Below, piece by piece: positions 1 through 5,393 of a DNA stretch of 5,827 nt (positions are counted from its first letter, which is position 1; each line of letters starts with the position of its first letter). The notes beneath the pieces were generated by a model. The model was not told the DNA's origin and ran no database searches. It saw only the letters and a program-made list of their open reading frames with translations. The DNA comes from Pseudomonadota bacterium (GTDB lineage: Bacteria > Pseudomonadota > Alphaproteobacteria > Azospirillales > Azospirillaceae). A program made the translations under genes and the position numbers. The stretch lies in NCBI GenBank assembly GCA_023413605.1, contig JAEZPL010000160.1, positions 1 to 5,827 on the forward strand. Reading direction: 5' to 3'.

Positions 1-1859
1 CCCCGCTGCTGCGCACCGGCCCCAAGGGCTCCGGCCAGTGGCGGGAGATCGGCTGGGACGAGGCGCTGGACCGCATCGCCGACGCCTTCCTGGCGGCGGA
101 GAAGGCCCACGGGCCGGAGGCCGTCTGGCCCTACCACTACGCCGGCACCATGGGCCTCGTGCAGCGCGGGGCGATCCAGCGTCTGCGCCACGCCAAGGGC
201 TATTCGCGCCAGATCAGCACCGTCTGCGACACGCCGGCCAACATGGGCTGGCTGGCGGGCTACGGCGACATCCGCGGCGCCGACCCGCGCGAGATGGCGG
301 ACAGCGACCTGATCGTGAACTGGGGCGGCAACCCGGTGGCGACCCAGGTCAACGTGATGACCCACGTCAGCCGCGCCCGCAAGGCGCGCGGGGCGAAGCT
401 GGTCACCATCGACCCGTACCGCACCGGCACGGCGGAGGTGTCGGACCTGCACCTGATGCTGCGCCCCGGCACCGACGGCGCGCTGGCCTGCGCGGTGATG
501 CACGTCCTGTTCAAGGAAGGTTTCGCCGACCGCGCCTACCTCGCGCGCCACGCCGCCGATGTGGAGCGGCTGGAGGAGCATCTCGCCACCCGCACACCGG
601 AATGGGCCGCCGCCATCACCGGCCTTACGGTGGAGGAGATCGTCGGCTTCGCCCGGCTGTTCGGGGCGACCAAGCGCAGCTACCTGCGGCTCGGCTACGG
701 GCTGACGCGCGCCCACAACGGGGCGGCGCAGATGCACGCGGTGTCCTGCCTGCCCGTGGTCACCGGCGCCTGGATGCACCGGGGCGGCGGCGCGCTCTAC
801 TGCTCGTCGGGCATCTACCGGCTTGACCGCACGCTGTCGGAAGGGCTGGACCGGCTCGACACCTCGGTGCGCGGCTTCGACCAGTCGCGGATCGGCGCGG
901 TGCTGACGGGCGCCGACATCACAAGCGGCCCGCCGGTGACGGCGATGCTGATCCAGAACACCAACCCGGCGGTGATCTGCCCCGACAGCGCCCGCGTGCG
1001 CCGGGGCTTCCTGCGCGAGGATCTGTTCGTCGCGGTGCACGAGCAGTTCATGACCGACACGGCGCGGCTGGCCGACCTCGTCCTCCCCGCCACCACCTTC
1101 CTGGAGCACGACGACATCTACCGCGGCGGCGGCCAGATGCACATCCTGGTCGGCCGCAAGGTGATCGAGCCGCAGCACCAGGCGCGCGAGAACCACTGGG
1201 TCATCTCCGAACTCGCGCGGCGCGTCGGCGCGGAGCATCCCGGCTTCGGCATGACCGCGGTTGAGATCATCGACGCCATGCTGAAGGCGTCGGGCCTCGG
1301 CGACGCCGCCACCCTGACGGAACAGCGCTGGATCGACGCCCAGCCGGATTTCGAGACCTCCCACTTCCTGAACGGCTTCGCCTTCCCGGACGGGCGTTTC
1401 CGCTTCGCGCCGGACTGGGCGGCGCTCGGCCCCTACGGCACGGACGTCCTGCCGGATCTGCCGGACCACATGACTCCCGGCCGCCCAACCGACGCGGAGC
1501 ATCCCTTCCGCCTCGTCACCGCCCCGGCGCGGCAGTTCCTGAACTCCAGCTTCACGGAAACGGTGACCGCCCAGCGCCGCGAAGGCCGCCCCTCCGCCCT
1601 GATCCACCCGGAGGACGCCGCCGCCCTGGCCCTGGCCGACGGCGACGCGGTCCGTGTCGGCAACGCCCAGGGCAGCGTGGTCGTCCACGCCAAGCCCTTC
1701 ACCGGCGTGCCGCGCGGCGTGGTGATCGTGGAAGGCATCTGGCCGAACACCGCCTTCGTGGAGGGCCTGGGCATCAACACCCTGACCTCCGCCGAGCCGG
1801 TCCCGCCGGGCGGCGGTGCGGCCTTCCACGACACGGCGGTGTGGTTGAAGGCGGCATGA
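1..1859 (+). CDS. Molybdopterin oxidoreductase (DMSO reductase superfamily), 5'-truncated
   Basis: The 3' part of a large Mo-bis(pyranopterin) oxidoreductase gene. The open frame runs from the window edge (first full codon at 3) to TGA at 1857-1859, about 618 residues. What is seen: an early GPKGSGQWREIGWDEALDRIA stretch (shortened here to its core GSGQWREIGWDEALDRIA) typical of the start of the Molybdopterin domain, then YAGTMGLVQ, then the cofactor-contacting stretches VNWGGNPVAT, LVTIDPYRTGTAE and LRPGTDGALA. IQNTNPAVI and LADLVLPATTFLEHDD follow. From about visible residue 495 comes a C-terminal molydop-binding domain (HPFRLVTAPARQFLNSSF ... LIHPEDAAALALADGDAVRV). A Cys at 225-227 (VCDTPAN) sits about where the Mo ligand falls in formate dehydrogenase and NapA-type enzymes, but this is an alignment by eye. 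Related proteins are near 700 residues, so the missing N-terminus should hold any CxxCxxxC 4Fe-4S motif. The substrate cannot be told from sequence; it resembles the uncharacterised MopB_3-like group. Probably cytoplasmic, but the N-terminus is unseen. No terminator is visible after the stop. Confidence 0.92.
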   Translation, partial: PLLRTGPKGSGQWREIGWDEALDRIADAFLAAEKAHGPEAVWPYHYAGTMGLVQRGAIQRLRHAKGYSRQISTVCDTPANMGWLAGYGDIRGADPREMADSDLIVNWGGNPVATQVNVMTHVSRARKARGAKLVTIDPYRTGTAEVSDLHLMLRPGTDGALACAVMHVLFKEGFADRAYLARHAADVERLEEHLATRTPEWAAAITGLTVEEIVGFARLFGATKRSYLRLGYGLTRAHNGAAQMHAVSCLPVVTGAWMHRGGGALYCSSGIYRLDRTLSEGLDRLDTSVRGFDQSRIGAVLTGADITSGPPVTAMLIQNTNPAVICPDSARVRRGFLREDLFVAVHEQFMTDTARLADLVLPATTFLEHDDIYRGGGQMHILVGRKVIEPQHQARENHWVISELARRVGAEHPGFGMTAVEIIDAMLKASGLGDAATLTEQRWIDAQPDFETSHFLNGFAFPDGRFRFAPDWAALGPYGTDVLPDLPDHMTPGRPTDAEHPFRLVTAPARQFLNSSFTETVTAQRREGRPSALIHPEDAAALALADGDAVRVGNAQGSVVVHAKPFTGVPRGVVIVEGIWPNTAFVEGLGINTLTSAEPVPPGGGAAFHDTAVWLKAA

Positions 1860-1902
1860 GGATTTTGCCATCACCCAAAGTGAACGCCACCATCACAACA
1901 AT

Positions 1903-1915
1903 TCGTTTTTCACGA
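1903..1915. promoter_or_regulatory. Possible LysR-type operator (T-N11-A dyad)
   Basis: TCGTTTTTCACGA is a short dyad (TCGT, 5-base spacer, ACGA) with the T-N11-A spacing known for LysR-type regulators. It lies in the most A/T-rich part of the 114-bp gap, 59 bp before the nitronate monooxygenase start. No regulator gene is in the window. The motif is short and could be chance. I found no convincing -35/-10 pair beside it. Confidence 0.2.
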
Positions 1916-1931
1916 TAGCCCAACCGGCCTA

Positions 1932-1969
1932 GCCTCTCTCCCGAAACGACGATCATCGCGGAGAGAGGC
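1932..1969 (+). promoter_or_regulatory. Perfect 10-bp stem-loop covering the ribosome binding site of the next gene
   Basis: The left arm GCCTCTCTCC (1932-1941) is the exact reverse complement of GGAGAGAGGC (1960-1969), with an 18-nt loop. The right arm contains the whole Shine-Dalgarno sequence GGAGAGAGG (1960-1968), which ends 5 nt before the ATG at 1974. If the transcript starts upstream of 1932, the folded RNA would hide the ribosome binding site. The hairpin has no following T-run and precedes the gene, so it is not a standard terminator. It could instead act as a DNA operator, although arms 28 bp apart centre to centre are wide for one dimer. Confidence 0.5.
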
Positions 1970-1973
1970 CCCC

Positions 1974-3059
1974 ATGCCGGTTCAAACCACCCTGACGCAG
2001 CGGCTGGGCCTGACCCACCCCATCGTGCAGGCGCCGATGGCGGGCGGGGGCGACACGGCGGAGCTGGTGGCGGCCGTCAGCGAGGCCGGCGGCATCGGCT
2101 TCATCGGGGCGGCCTACCTGACCCCCGCGCAGATCGCCGAGCGCGCGCAGGCCATCCGCGCCCGCACGTCCAAACCCTTCGGCATCAACCTGTTCGCTCC
2201 GCTGCCCCCTCCGGCTCCGCCCGCGGATCCGGCCCCGGCGGTGGACCGCGTGGCGGGCTACCACGCCGAACTCGGCCTGCCGGCGCCCGCAGCGCCCGCC
2301 CTGGGCGCCGACGTTTTCGCCGACCAGCTCGCCGCCGGGCTGGACAGCGGCGCGGCGGCCTTCAGCTTCACCTTCGGCATGCCCTCGCCCGACGCGCTGG
2401 CCGCCATCAAGGCGCGCGGCATGCTGCTGATCGGCACGGCGACGACGGTGGACGAGGCGGTGGCGCTGGAGCGGGCGGGCATGGACGCCATCACCGCGCA
2501 GGGCGCCGAGGCCGGCGGCCATCGCGGCACCTTCGACGGCAATCTTGAGGCCGTTGCTTCCGGCGCCAGCCTCGTCGGCACCATGGCTCTGGTCCCGCAG
2601 GTCGTGGACGCGGTGCGGCTGCCCGTGGTGGCGTCCGGCGGCATCATGGACGGGCGCGGCATCGCGGCGGCCCTGGCGCTCGGCGCCAGCGGCGTGCAGA
2701 TGGGCACCGCCTTCCTGACCTGCGACGAAGCCGGCGTTCCGGACGTCTACAAGCAGGCCATCCTGAACGCCCGCGAGCACGAGACGCGCGTCACCCGCGC
2801 CTTCTCCGGCCGGCCGGCGCGCGGCATCGTCAACCGCTTCATGGTCGAGGTGGCGGACGAGACGATCCTGCCCTTCCCGCTTCAGAACACCCTGACCCGC
2901 CCGATGCGCACCGCCGCCGCGCGGCAGGGCCGGGCGGAGTTCCTGTCGCTGTGGGCCGGCCAGGGCGTGCGCATGGCCCGCCGGCAGTCGGCGGCCGATC
3001 TCATGAAGCGCCTCGCCGACGAGACCGACGCGGTGATCCGGCGGCTGGCCGGGGGTTAA
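1974..3059 (+). CDS. Nitronate monooxygenase (class I-like, FMN-dependent)
   Basis: 361-residue TIM-barrel flavoenzyme of the nitronate monooxygenase/2-nitropropane dioxygenase family. The family oxidises alkyl nitronates such as propionate 3-nitronate with O2, using non-covalent FMN, in the cytoplasm. Seen: N-terminal LTHPIVQAPMAGG (residues 13-25), SEAGGIGFIGAA (36-47), KPFGINLF (67-74), the hallmark GAEAGGHRG (177-185), and the phosphate-binding SGGIMDGRGIAAALALGASG and GVQMGTAF (221-247). His183 in GGHRG matches the position of the conserved catalytic His of characterised class I enzymes. The C-terminal SGRPARGIVNRF and LWAGQGVRMAR are also class-typical. The length is slightly above the usual 320-355, because of a Pro/Ala-rich stretch near residues 76-90. 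The start is ATG at 1974 with GGAGAGAGG 5 nt upstream; that site lies in a stem-loop. The stop overlaps that of the convergent diguanylate cyclase gene. Detoxification of nitro compounds is the inferred role; the true substrate is not shown. Confidence 0.93.
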   Translation: MPVQTTLTQRLGLTHPIVQAPMAGGGDTAELVAAVSEAGGIGFIGAAYLTPAQIAERAQAIRARTSKPFGINLFAPLPPPAPPADPAPAVDRVAGYHAELGLPAPAAPALGADVFADQLAAGLDSGAAAFSFTFGMPSPDALAAIKARGMLLIGTATTVDEAVALERAGMDAITAQGAEAGGHRGTFDGNLEAVASGASLVGTMALVPQVVDAVRLPVVASGGIMDGRGIAAALALGASGVQMGTAFLTCDEAGVPDVYKQAILNAREHETRVTRAFSGRPARGIVNRFMVEVADETILPFPLQNTLTRPMRTAAARQGRAEFLSLWAGQGVRMARRQSAADLMKRLADETDAVIRRLAGG

Positions 3060-4090
3060 CCGGCCGCCGTCTCGGCGCAGACCTGATTGCGGCCGGCGCG
3101 CTTGGCGGCGTAGAGCGCCTCGTCGGCGCGGTGCAGAAAGGTCATCAGGTCCTCGCCCTGCCGGAACGCCGCGACGCCGATGGACAGCGTCACCGAGCCG
3201 TAGGAGGCGTTGCGCGCCCGGTTCACGATCTGCCGCGACCCCACGGACAGGCGCAGCTGGTCGGCCAGCGTGACCGCGTTGGCCAGCCCGGTCTGCGGCA
3301 GGACGACGGCGAACTCCTCGCCGCCATAGCGCGCCGCCGTGTCGCGGCCCTTGATGCCCTCGGTCAGCACCTTGGCGACCAGCTTCAGCACATGGTCGCC
3401 CACCAGATGGCCGTGCGTATCGTTGAAGCGCTTGAAATGGTCGATGTCCACCATCAGCAGCGTCAGCGGCGAGCCGTCCTGCGAGGCGCTTTCCATGGCG
3501 GCGGACAGCGTCTGGTCGAAGGCCCGGCGGTTGGCGATCCCGGTCAGCCCGTCGGTCAGCGCCTCGCGCCGGGCGGAGTCGAGCACGACCCGCAATTCCG
3601 CCAGCTGCTGGCTCGATTCGAGCAGGTGATTCTGCAAGCGCGCCTGCCGGTCGACGATGGCGGTGGTCTCCGCGGCGACGGCGGCGACCATGGCGCGCAG
3701 TTCCTCCACCGACAGCGGCTGGTCCAGCTCCCCCTGGAAGCCGGCAAGCGTCTGGCCGTAACGGTCCGTCTCCGACCCCACGGTGCCGAGCTGGTCCAGG
3801 ATGCGGCCCAGCGCGTGGCGCGCCCGCTCCGACGTTTCGCGGATCGCCTGCGCCTCGGCGTCGAGGGTGAAGAATCGCTTGAACAGCTCGTCGCAATGGG
3901 ACTGCGACAGGGTGGAGCCGCCGCGCTGGGCGATGTCGATGGCGCGCGTCAGATCCGGAAGCTGTCCGCCGAAGTAAGCGTACCAGAGCGTGAAGTTTTC
4001 CGGGTTCGGTGCCAGCCGTTCGGCGAGCATGCGGTCCATGGCACGGGATGCGAAGTCGCGAGCCCTTTGAAAATCGTCCGTGCCCGCCAT
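3056..4090 (-). CDS. GGDEF diguanylate cyclase, soluble, with unnamed N-terminal domain
   Basis: 344-residue protein predicted to make cyclic di-GMP from two GTP. The C-terminal GGDEF domain (about 178-340) starts with LTDGLTGIANRRAFD and carries the metal-binding stretch MVDIDHFKRFND (213-224). The active-site loop RYGGEEF has GGEEF at 256-260. VTLSIGVAA and RADEALYAAKRAGRN complete it, so the enzyme should be active. The inhibitory-site position five residues before GGEEF reads KGRD rather than RxxD, so product inhibition may be weakened. Residues 1-110 form a helical region with NPENFTLWYAYF (29-40), a conserved-looking module I cannot name; a likely coiled-coil linker (about 126-177) leads into the cyclase. 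No membrane segment or signal peptide. I chose ATG at 4090, which has GGAAAGG 8 nt upstream, over the TTG at 4096, which would leave only 2 nt between the ribosome binding site and the start. Confidence 0.93.
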   Translation of the reverse strand: MAGTDDFQRARDFASRAMDRMLAERLAPNPENFTLWYAYFGGQLPDLTRAIDIAQRGGSTLSQSHCDELFKRFFTLDAEAQAIRETSERARHALGRILDQLGTVGSETDRYGQTLAGFQGELDQPLSVEELRAMVAAVAAETTAIVDRQARLQNHLLESSQQLAELRVVLDSARREALTDGLTGIANRRAFDQTLSAAMESASQDGSPLTLLMVDIDHFKRFNDTHGHLVGDHVLKLVAKVLTEGIKGRDTAARYGGEEFAVVLPQTGLANAVTLADQLRLSVGSRQIVNRARNASYGSVTLSIGVAAFRQGEDLMTFLHRADEALYAAKRAGRNQVCAETAAG

Positions 4091-4182
4091 ACCCAATGCC
4101 TTTCCGCCGATGCGCCAGGGCGAAAACCTAGCGCGCCGCGGAAGTGGTGGGCAAGCGACTTTCCTCTCGGGATGTTATCTTT

Positions 4183-4195
4183 TAATCCGTAATCC
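4183..4195. repeat. Short direct repeat upstream of the diguanylate cyclase gene
   Basis: TAATCC occurs twice, one base apart (4183-4188 and 4190-4195), about 93-105 bp before the cyclase start. It sits inside an A/T-rich patch (about 4174-4200) of an otherwise GC-rich gap. That patch is the best place for the cyclase promoter. I see no good -35/-10 pair there, nor a sigma-54 -24/-12 element. A tandem half-site for an activator is possible but unsupported beyond position. Confidence 0.15.
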
Positions 4196-4219
4196 CGATA
4201 CTTGCGCGACAGTCATCCG

Positions 4220-4252
4220 GCCGGTGGATCAACAGGCCCAGCATCCGCCGGC
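4220..4252 (-). terminator. Stem-loop just after the pentapeptide gene stop, terminator-like without U-run
   Basis: GCCGGTGGAT-like arms at 4220-4229 and 4243-4252 pair over 10 positions with a 13-nt loop. As minus-strand RNA one pair is an A-C mismatch; as plus-strand RNA the same pair is G-U. The stem begins 4 nt after the TGA of the minus-strand pentapeptide-repeat gene, where a terminator would be expected. No run of U follows, so it could be a weak or Rho-assisted terminator, or simply a 3'-end stabilising structure. Confidence 0.3.
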
Positions 4253-4256
4253 TGCG

Positions 4257-4757
4257 TCAATTGCACTGCCCCACCGATTTCTCGGCGCAGACATGCTTCC
4301 CGTCGATCCAGGTCGCCCCCGACAGGTCGGCGTGGCGAAGGTCGGCGCCTCCCATCTTGGCGCCGGTGAAGTCGGCCTTCGTCAGGGTGGCGCTCACCAG
4401 ATTGGCGTTGCGCAGGTCGGCCTCCTTCAGCGACGCGCCGGTCAGGTCGGCGCGGGTGAAGTCCGCCTCGATCAGGCGGGCGCCGTCCAACTTCACCCCC
4501 GGCATGGAGGTGCTGACGAACTTGGCCCGATAGCCGTCGGCGTTCGACAGGTCGGCGTCCTTCAGCGTGGCGCGCTGGAAGGTGGCGTCGCGCAGCATCG
4601 CGTTCGACAGGTTGGCCCCGGTCAGGTCGCGGCCATCGAAATAGCAGCGGCGCCAATTCACCTTTGATTGGGCTGGGTCGGTGCAGTCGGCCAGCGCTGC
4701 GCCCGTGGTGAACAGAATGGTAAAAACCGCGAAGGCGGCGAAAATTGTCGTCTTCAT
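4257..4757 (-). CDS. Secreted pentapeptide-repeat protein
   Basis: 166-residue protein with a Sec signal peptide (residues 1-23, MKTTIF, a hydrophobic core, then ALA before Asp24), so probably periplasmic. Nearly all the rest is about 22 uninterrupted A(D/N)LXX-type pentapeptides (for example ADLTG, ANLSN, ADFTR, ADLRH), which fold into a right-handed four-sided beta-helix. One repeat has Gly instead of the inward hydrophobic residue (ADGYR, residues 73-77), followed by less regular repeats. Four cysteines flank the helix: Cys25 and Cys38 at the N-terminal side, Cys157 and Cys165 in the C-terminal HVCAEKSVGQC. Two capping disulfides in the oxidising periplasm are inferred. The function is unknown; pentapeptide proteins such as MfpA/Qnr act on gyrase, but a secreted one would not. 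The start is uncertain: ATG 4757 gives the best signal peptide, ATG 4769 (adding MSWR) and TTG 4793 are in frame, and none has a clear Shine-Dalgarno sequence. Confidence 0.88.
   Translation of the reverse strand: MKTTIFAAFAVFTILFTTGAALADCTDPAQSKVNWRRCYFDGRDLTGANLSNAMLRDATFQRATLKDADLSNADGYRAKFVSTSMPGVKLDGARLIEADFTRADLTGASLKEADLRNANLVSATLTKADFTGAKMGGADLRHADLSGATWIDGKHVCAEKSVGQCN
4540..4616 (-). repeat. 60-bp-spaced near-identical 17-mers within the pentapeptide gene
   Basis: The 17-mers at 4540-4556 and 4600-4616 differ at one base (C4553 versus T4613) and encode ADLSNA and ANLSNA. Their 60-bp offset equals four pentapeptides, one full turn of the beta-helix. This suggests the protein grew by duplication of whole coils, though the short length leaves convergent codon choice possible. 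Confidence 0.55.
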
Positions 4758-4764
4758 GCGCCAA

Positions 4765-4793
4765 GACATAGGTTGGCAGGCGGCAATTGCCAA
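4765..4793 (-). promoter_or_regulatory. Possible sigma-70-type promoter for the pentapeptide gene
   Basis: On the minus strand TTGGCA (4793-4788) matches 5 of 6 bases of the -35 consensus. After a 17-bp spacer, TATGTC (4770-4765) matches 3 of 6 of the -10. A start about 7 bp beyond the -10 would fall at or next to the ATG at 4757, giving a leaderless transcript. That would fit the absence of a Shine-Dalgarno sequence. The -10 match is poor, so this is tentative. Confidence 0.22.
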
Positions 4794-4810
4794 ACGGTAA
4801 AGCGGTCCGA

Positions 4811-5344
4811 TTAGGACGTTTTTGCCTGCGGCGTCTCCGCGCGGAGCGGATTGCCCGGGCGGACGCCGACGAAACGGCCCGCCTGCGGTGGAATCGGCAA
4901 CCGGGCGTGCTCCGCGGCAAGGGCGGCGACAAGCGCGGATGTCTCCGCCGAGAAGGGAATGGCGCGGCGTTCCGCCAGATCCACATGGACCAGCATGAAC
5001 TCCGCCGTCGCCGCCAGGAAGCCGTCCTCCTCGTGGCGCATCTCATGGAACAGGTGCAGCCGCTTGCCGTCGGCCCCGAGAATGCGCGAGGAGAAGCGCA
5101 GCCCGTCCCCCTCCGTCACCTCGCGGGCGTAGGTCAGGTGCGCCTCGACCACGAACATCGACCGCCCCTCGCCCTCCGCGTAGGCCTTCCCGATCCCGAA
5201 ATGGTCGAGCAGCGCGTCGGTCGCGTGATCGAACGCCAGCAGGTAATAGGCCACGTTCATGTGGCCGTTGTAGTCGATCCATTCCGGACGCACCGTCTCG
5301 CGGTGCAGGTCCAGCGGACTGATCGTGGGGGTTGGCTGGCTCAT
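4811..5344 (-). CDS. Hotdog-fold acyl-CoA thioesterase (4HBT family)
   Basis: 177-residue cytoplasmic protein of the 4-hydroxybenzoyl-CoA/YbgC-type thioesterase family, expected to hydrolyse an acyl-CoA to the free acid and CoA. The hallmark DYNGHMN (24-30) holds the catalytic Asp24 and starts the central hotdog helix (YYLLAFDHATDALLDHFG). VEAHLTYAREVTEGD (66-80) and KRLHLFHEM (94-102), then TAEFMLVHVDL (113-123), form the strands. The combination ATDALL, KRLHLFH and TAE-ML-HVD resembles the betainyl-CoA thioesterases of carnitine breakdown, including the domain fused to some L-carnitine dehydrogenases. No other carnitine genes are visible, so the substrate stays open. Residues past about 130 form a low-complexity tail. 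The ATG at 5344 is the only sensible start, just ahead of the conserved region. It lacks a recognisable Shine-Dalgarno sequence. The gene ends about 53 bp before the pentapeptide gene on the same strand. Confidence 0.9.
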   Translation of the reverse strand: MSQPTPTISPLDLHRETVRPEWIDYNGHMNVAYYLLAFDHATDALLDHFGIGKAYAEGEGRSMFVVEAHLTYAREVTEGDGLRFSSRILGADGKRLHLFHEMRHEEDGFLAATAEFMLVHVDLAERRAIPFSAETSALVAALAAEHARLPIPPQAGRFVGVRPGNPLRAETPQAKTS

Positions 5345-5351
5345 GCGGCCA

Positions 5352-5381
5352 AGGATAAGCGAAGCCCCGGCCCTTTGGGAA
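5352..5381 (-). promoter_or_regulatory. Possible promoter for the thioesterase gene
   Basis: On the minus strand TTCCCA (5381-5376) matches 4 of 6 -35 bases. With an 18-bp spacer, TATCCT (5357-5352) matches 4 of 6 -10 bases. Transcription would begin within a few bases of the ATG at 5344, which has no ribosome binding site. The evidence is weak: two moderate hexamers in plausible positions. Confidence 0.18.
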
Positions 5382-5393
5382 CGGGTTTAGCCC

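Noticed and set aside
38..826. A 262-codon plus-strand frame overlapping the Mo enzyme
   Set aside because: It is a frame-shifted, Arg-rich reading of a region whose other frame gives clear molybdopterin-domain motifs.
1932..1969. The inverted repeat as an intrinsic terminator of the Mo oxidoreductase gene
   Set aside because: It is followed by CCCCC and a start codon rather than a T-run, and its right arm is the next gene's ribosome binding site. A terminator role is not favoured.
1953..3896. A 647-codon open frame on the minus strand across nitronate monooxygenase and the cyclase
   Set aside because: It runs antisense to one clear gene and out of frame with another; it is Arg/Gly/Ala-rich, as expected for a GC-rich shadow frame, and has no recognisable motif.
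4091..4096. TTG start two codons upstream for the diguanylate cyclase
   Set aside because: It would leave only 2 nt to the GGAAAGG site, whereas the ATG at 4090 has 8 nt.
2951..4192. A 413-codon plus-strand open frame opposite the cyclase gene
   Set aside because: It is the antisense shadow of a GGDEF gene with intact motifs, and has no domain of its own.
4091..4256. Sigma-54 promoter, small RNA or small gene in the gap before the cyclase gene
   Set aside because: No GG-N10-GC element, no strong terminator-ended transcript unit and no small frame with a start and ribosome site were found.
4080..4667. A repetitive plus-strand protein (VGxxQxG-like repeats) opposite the pentapeptide gene
   Set aside because: The repeats are the antisense image of the 15-bp pentapeptide codon periodicity. 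The minus-strand reading has a signal peptide and canonical repeats.
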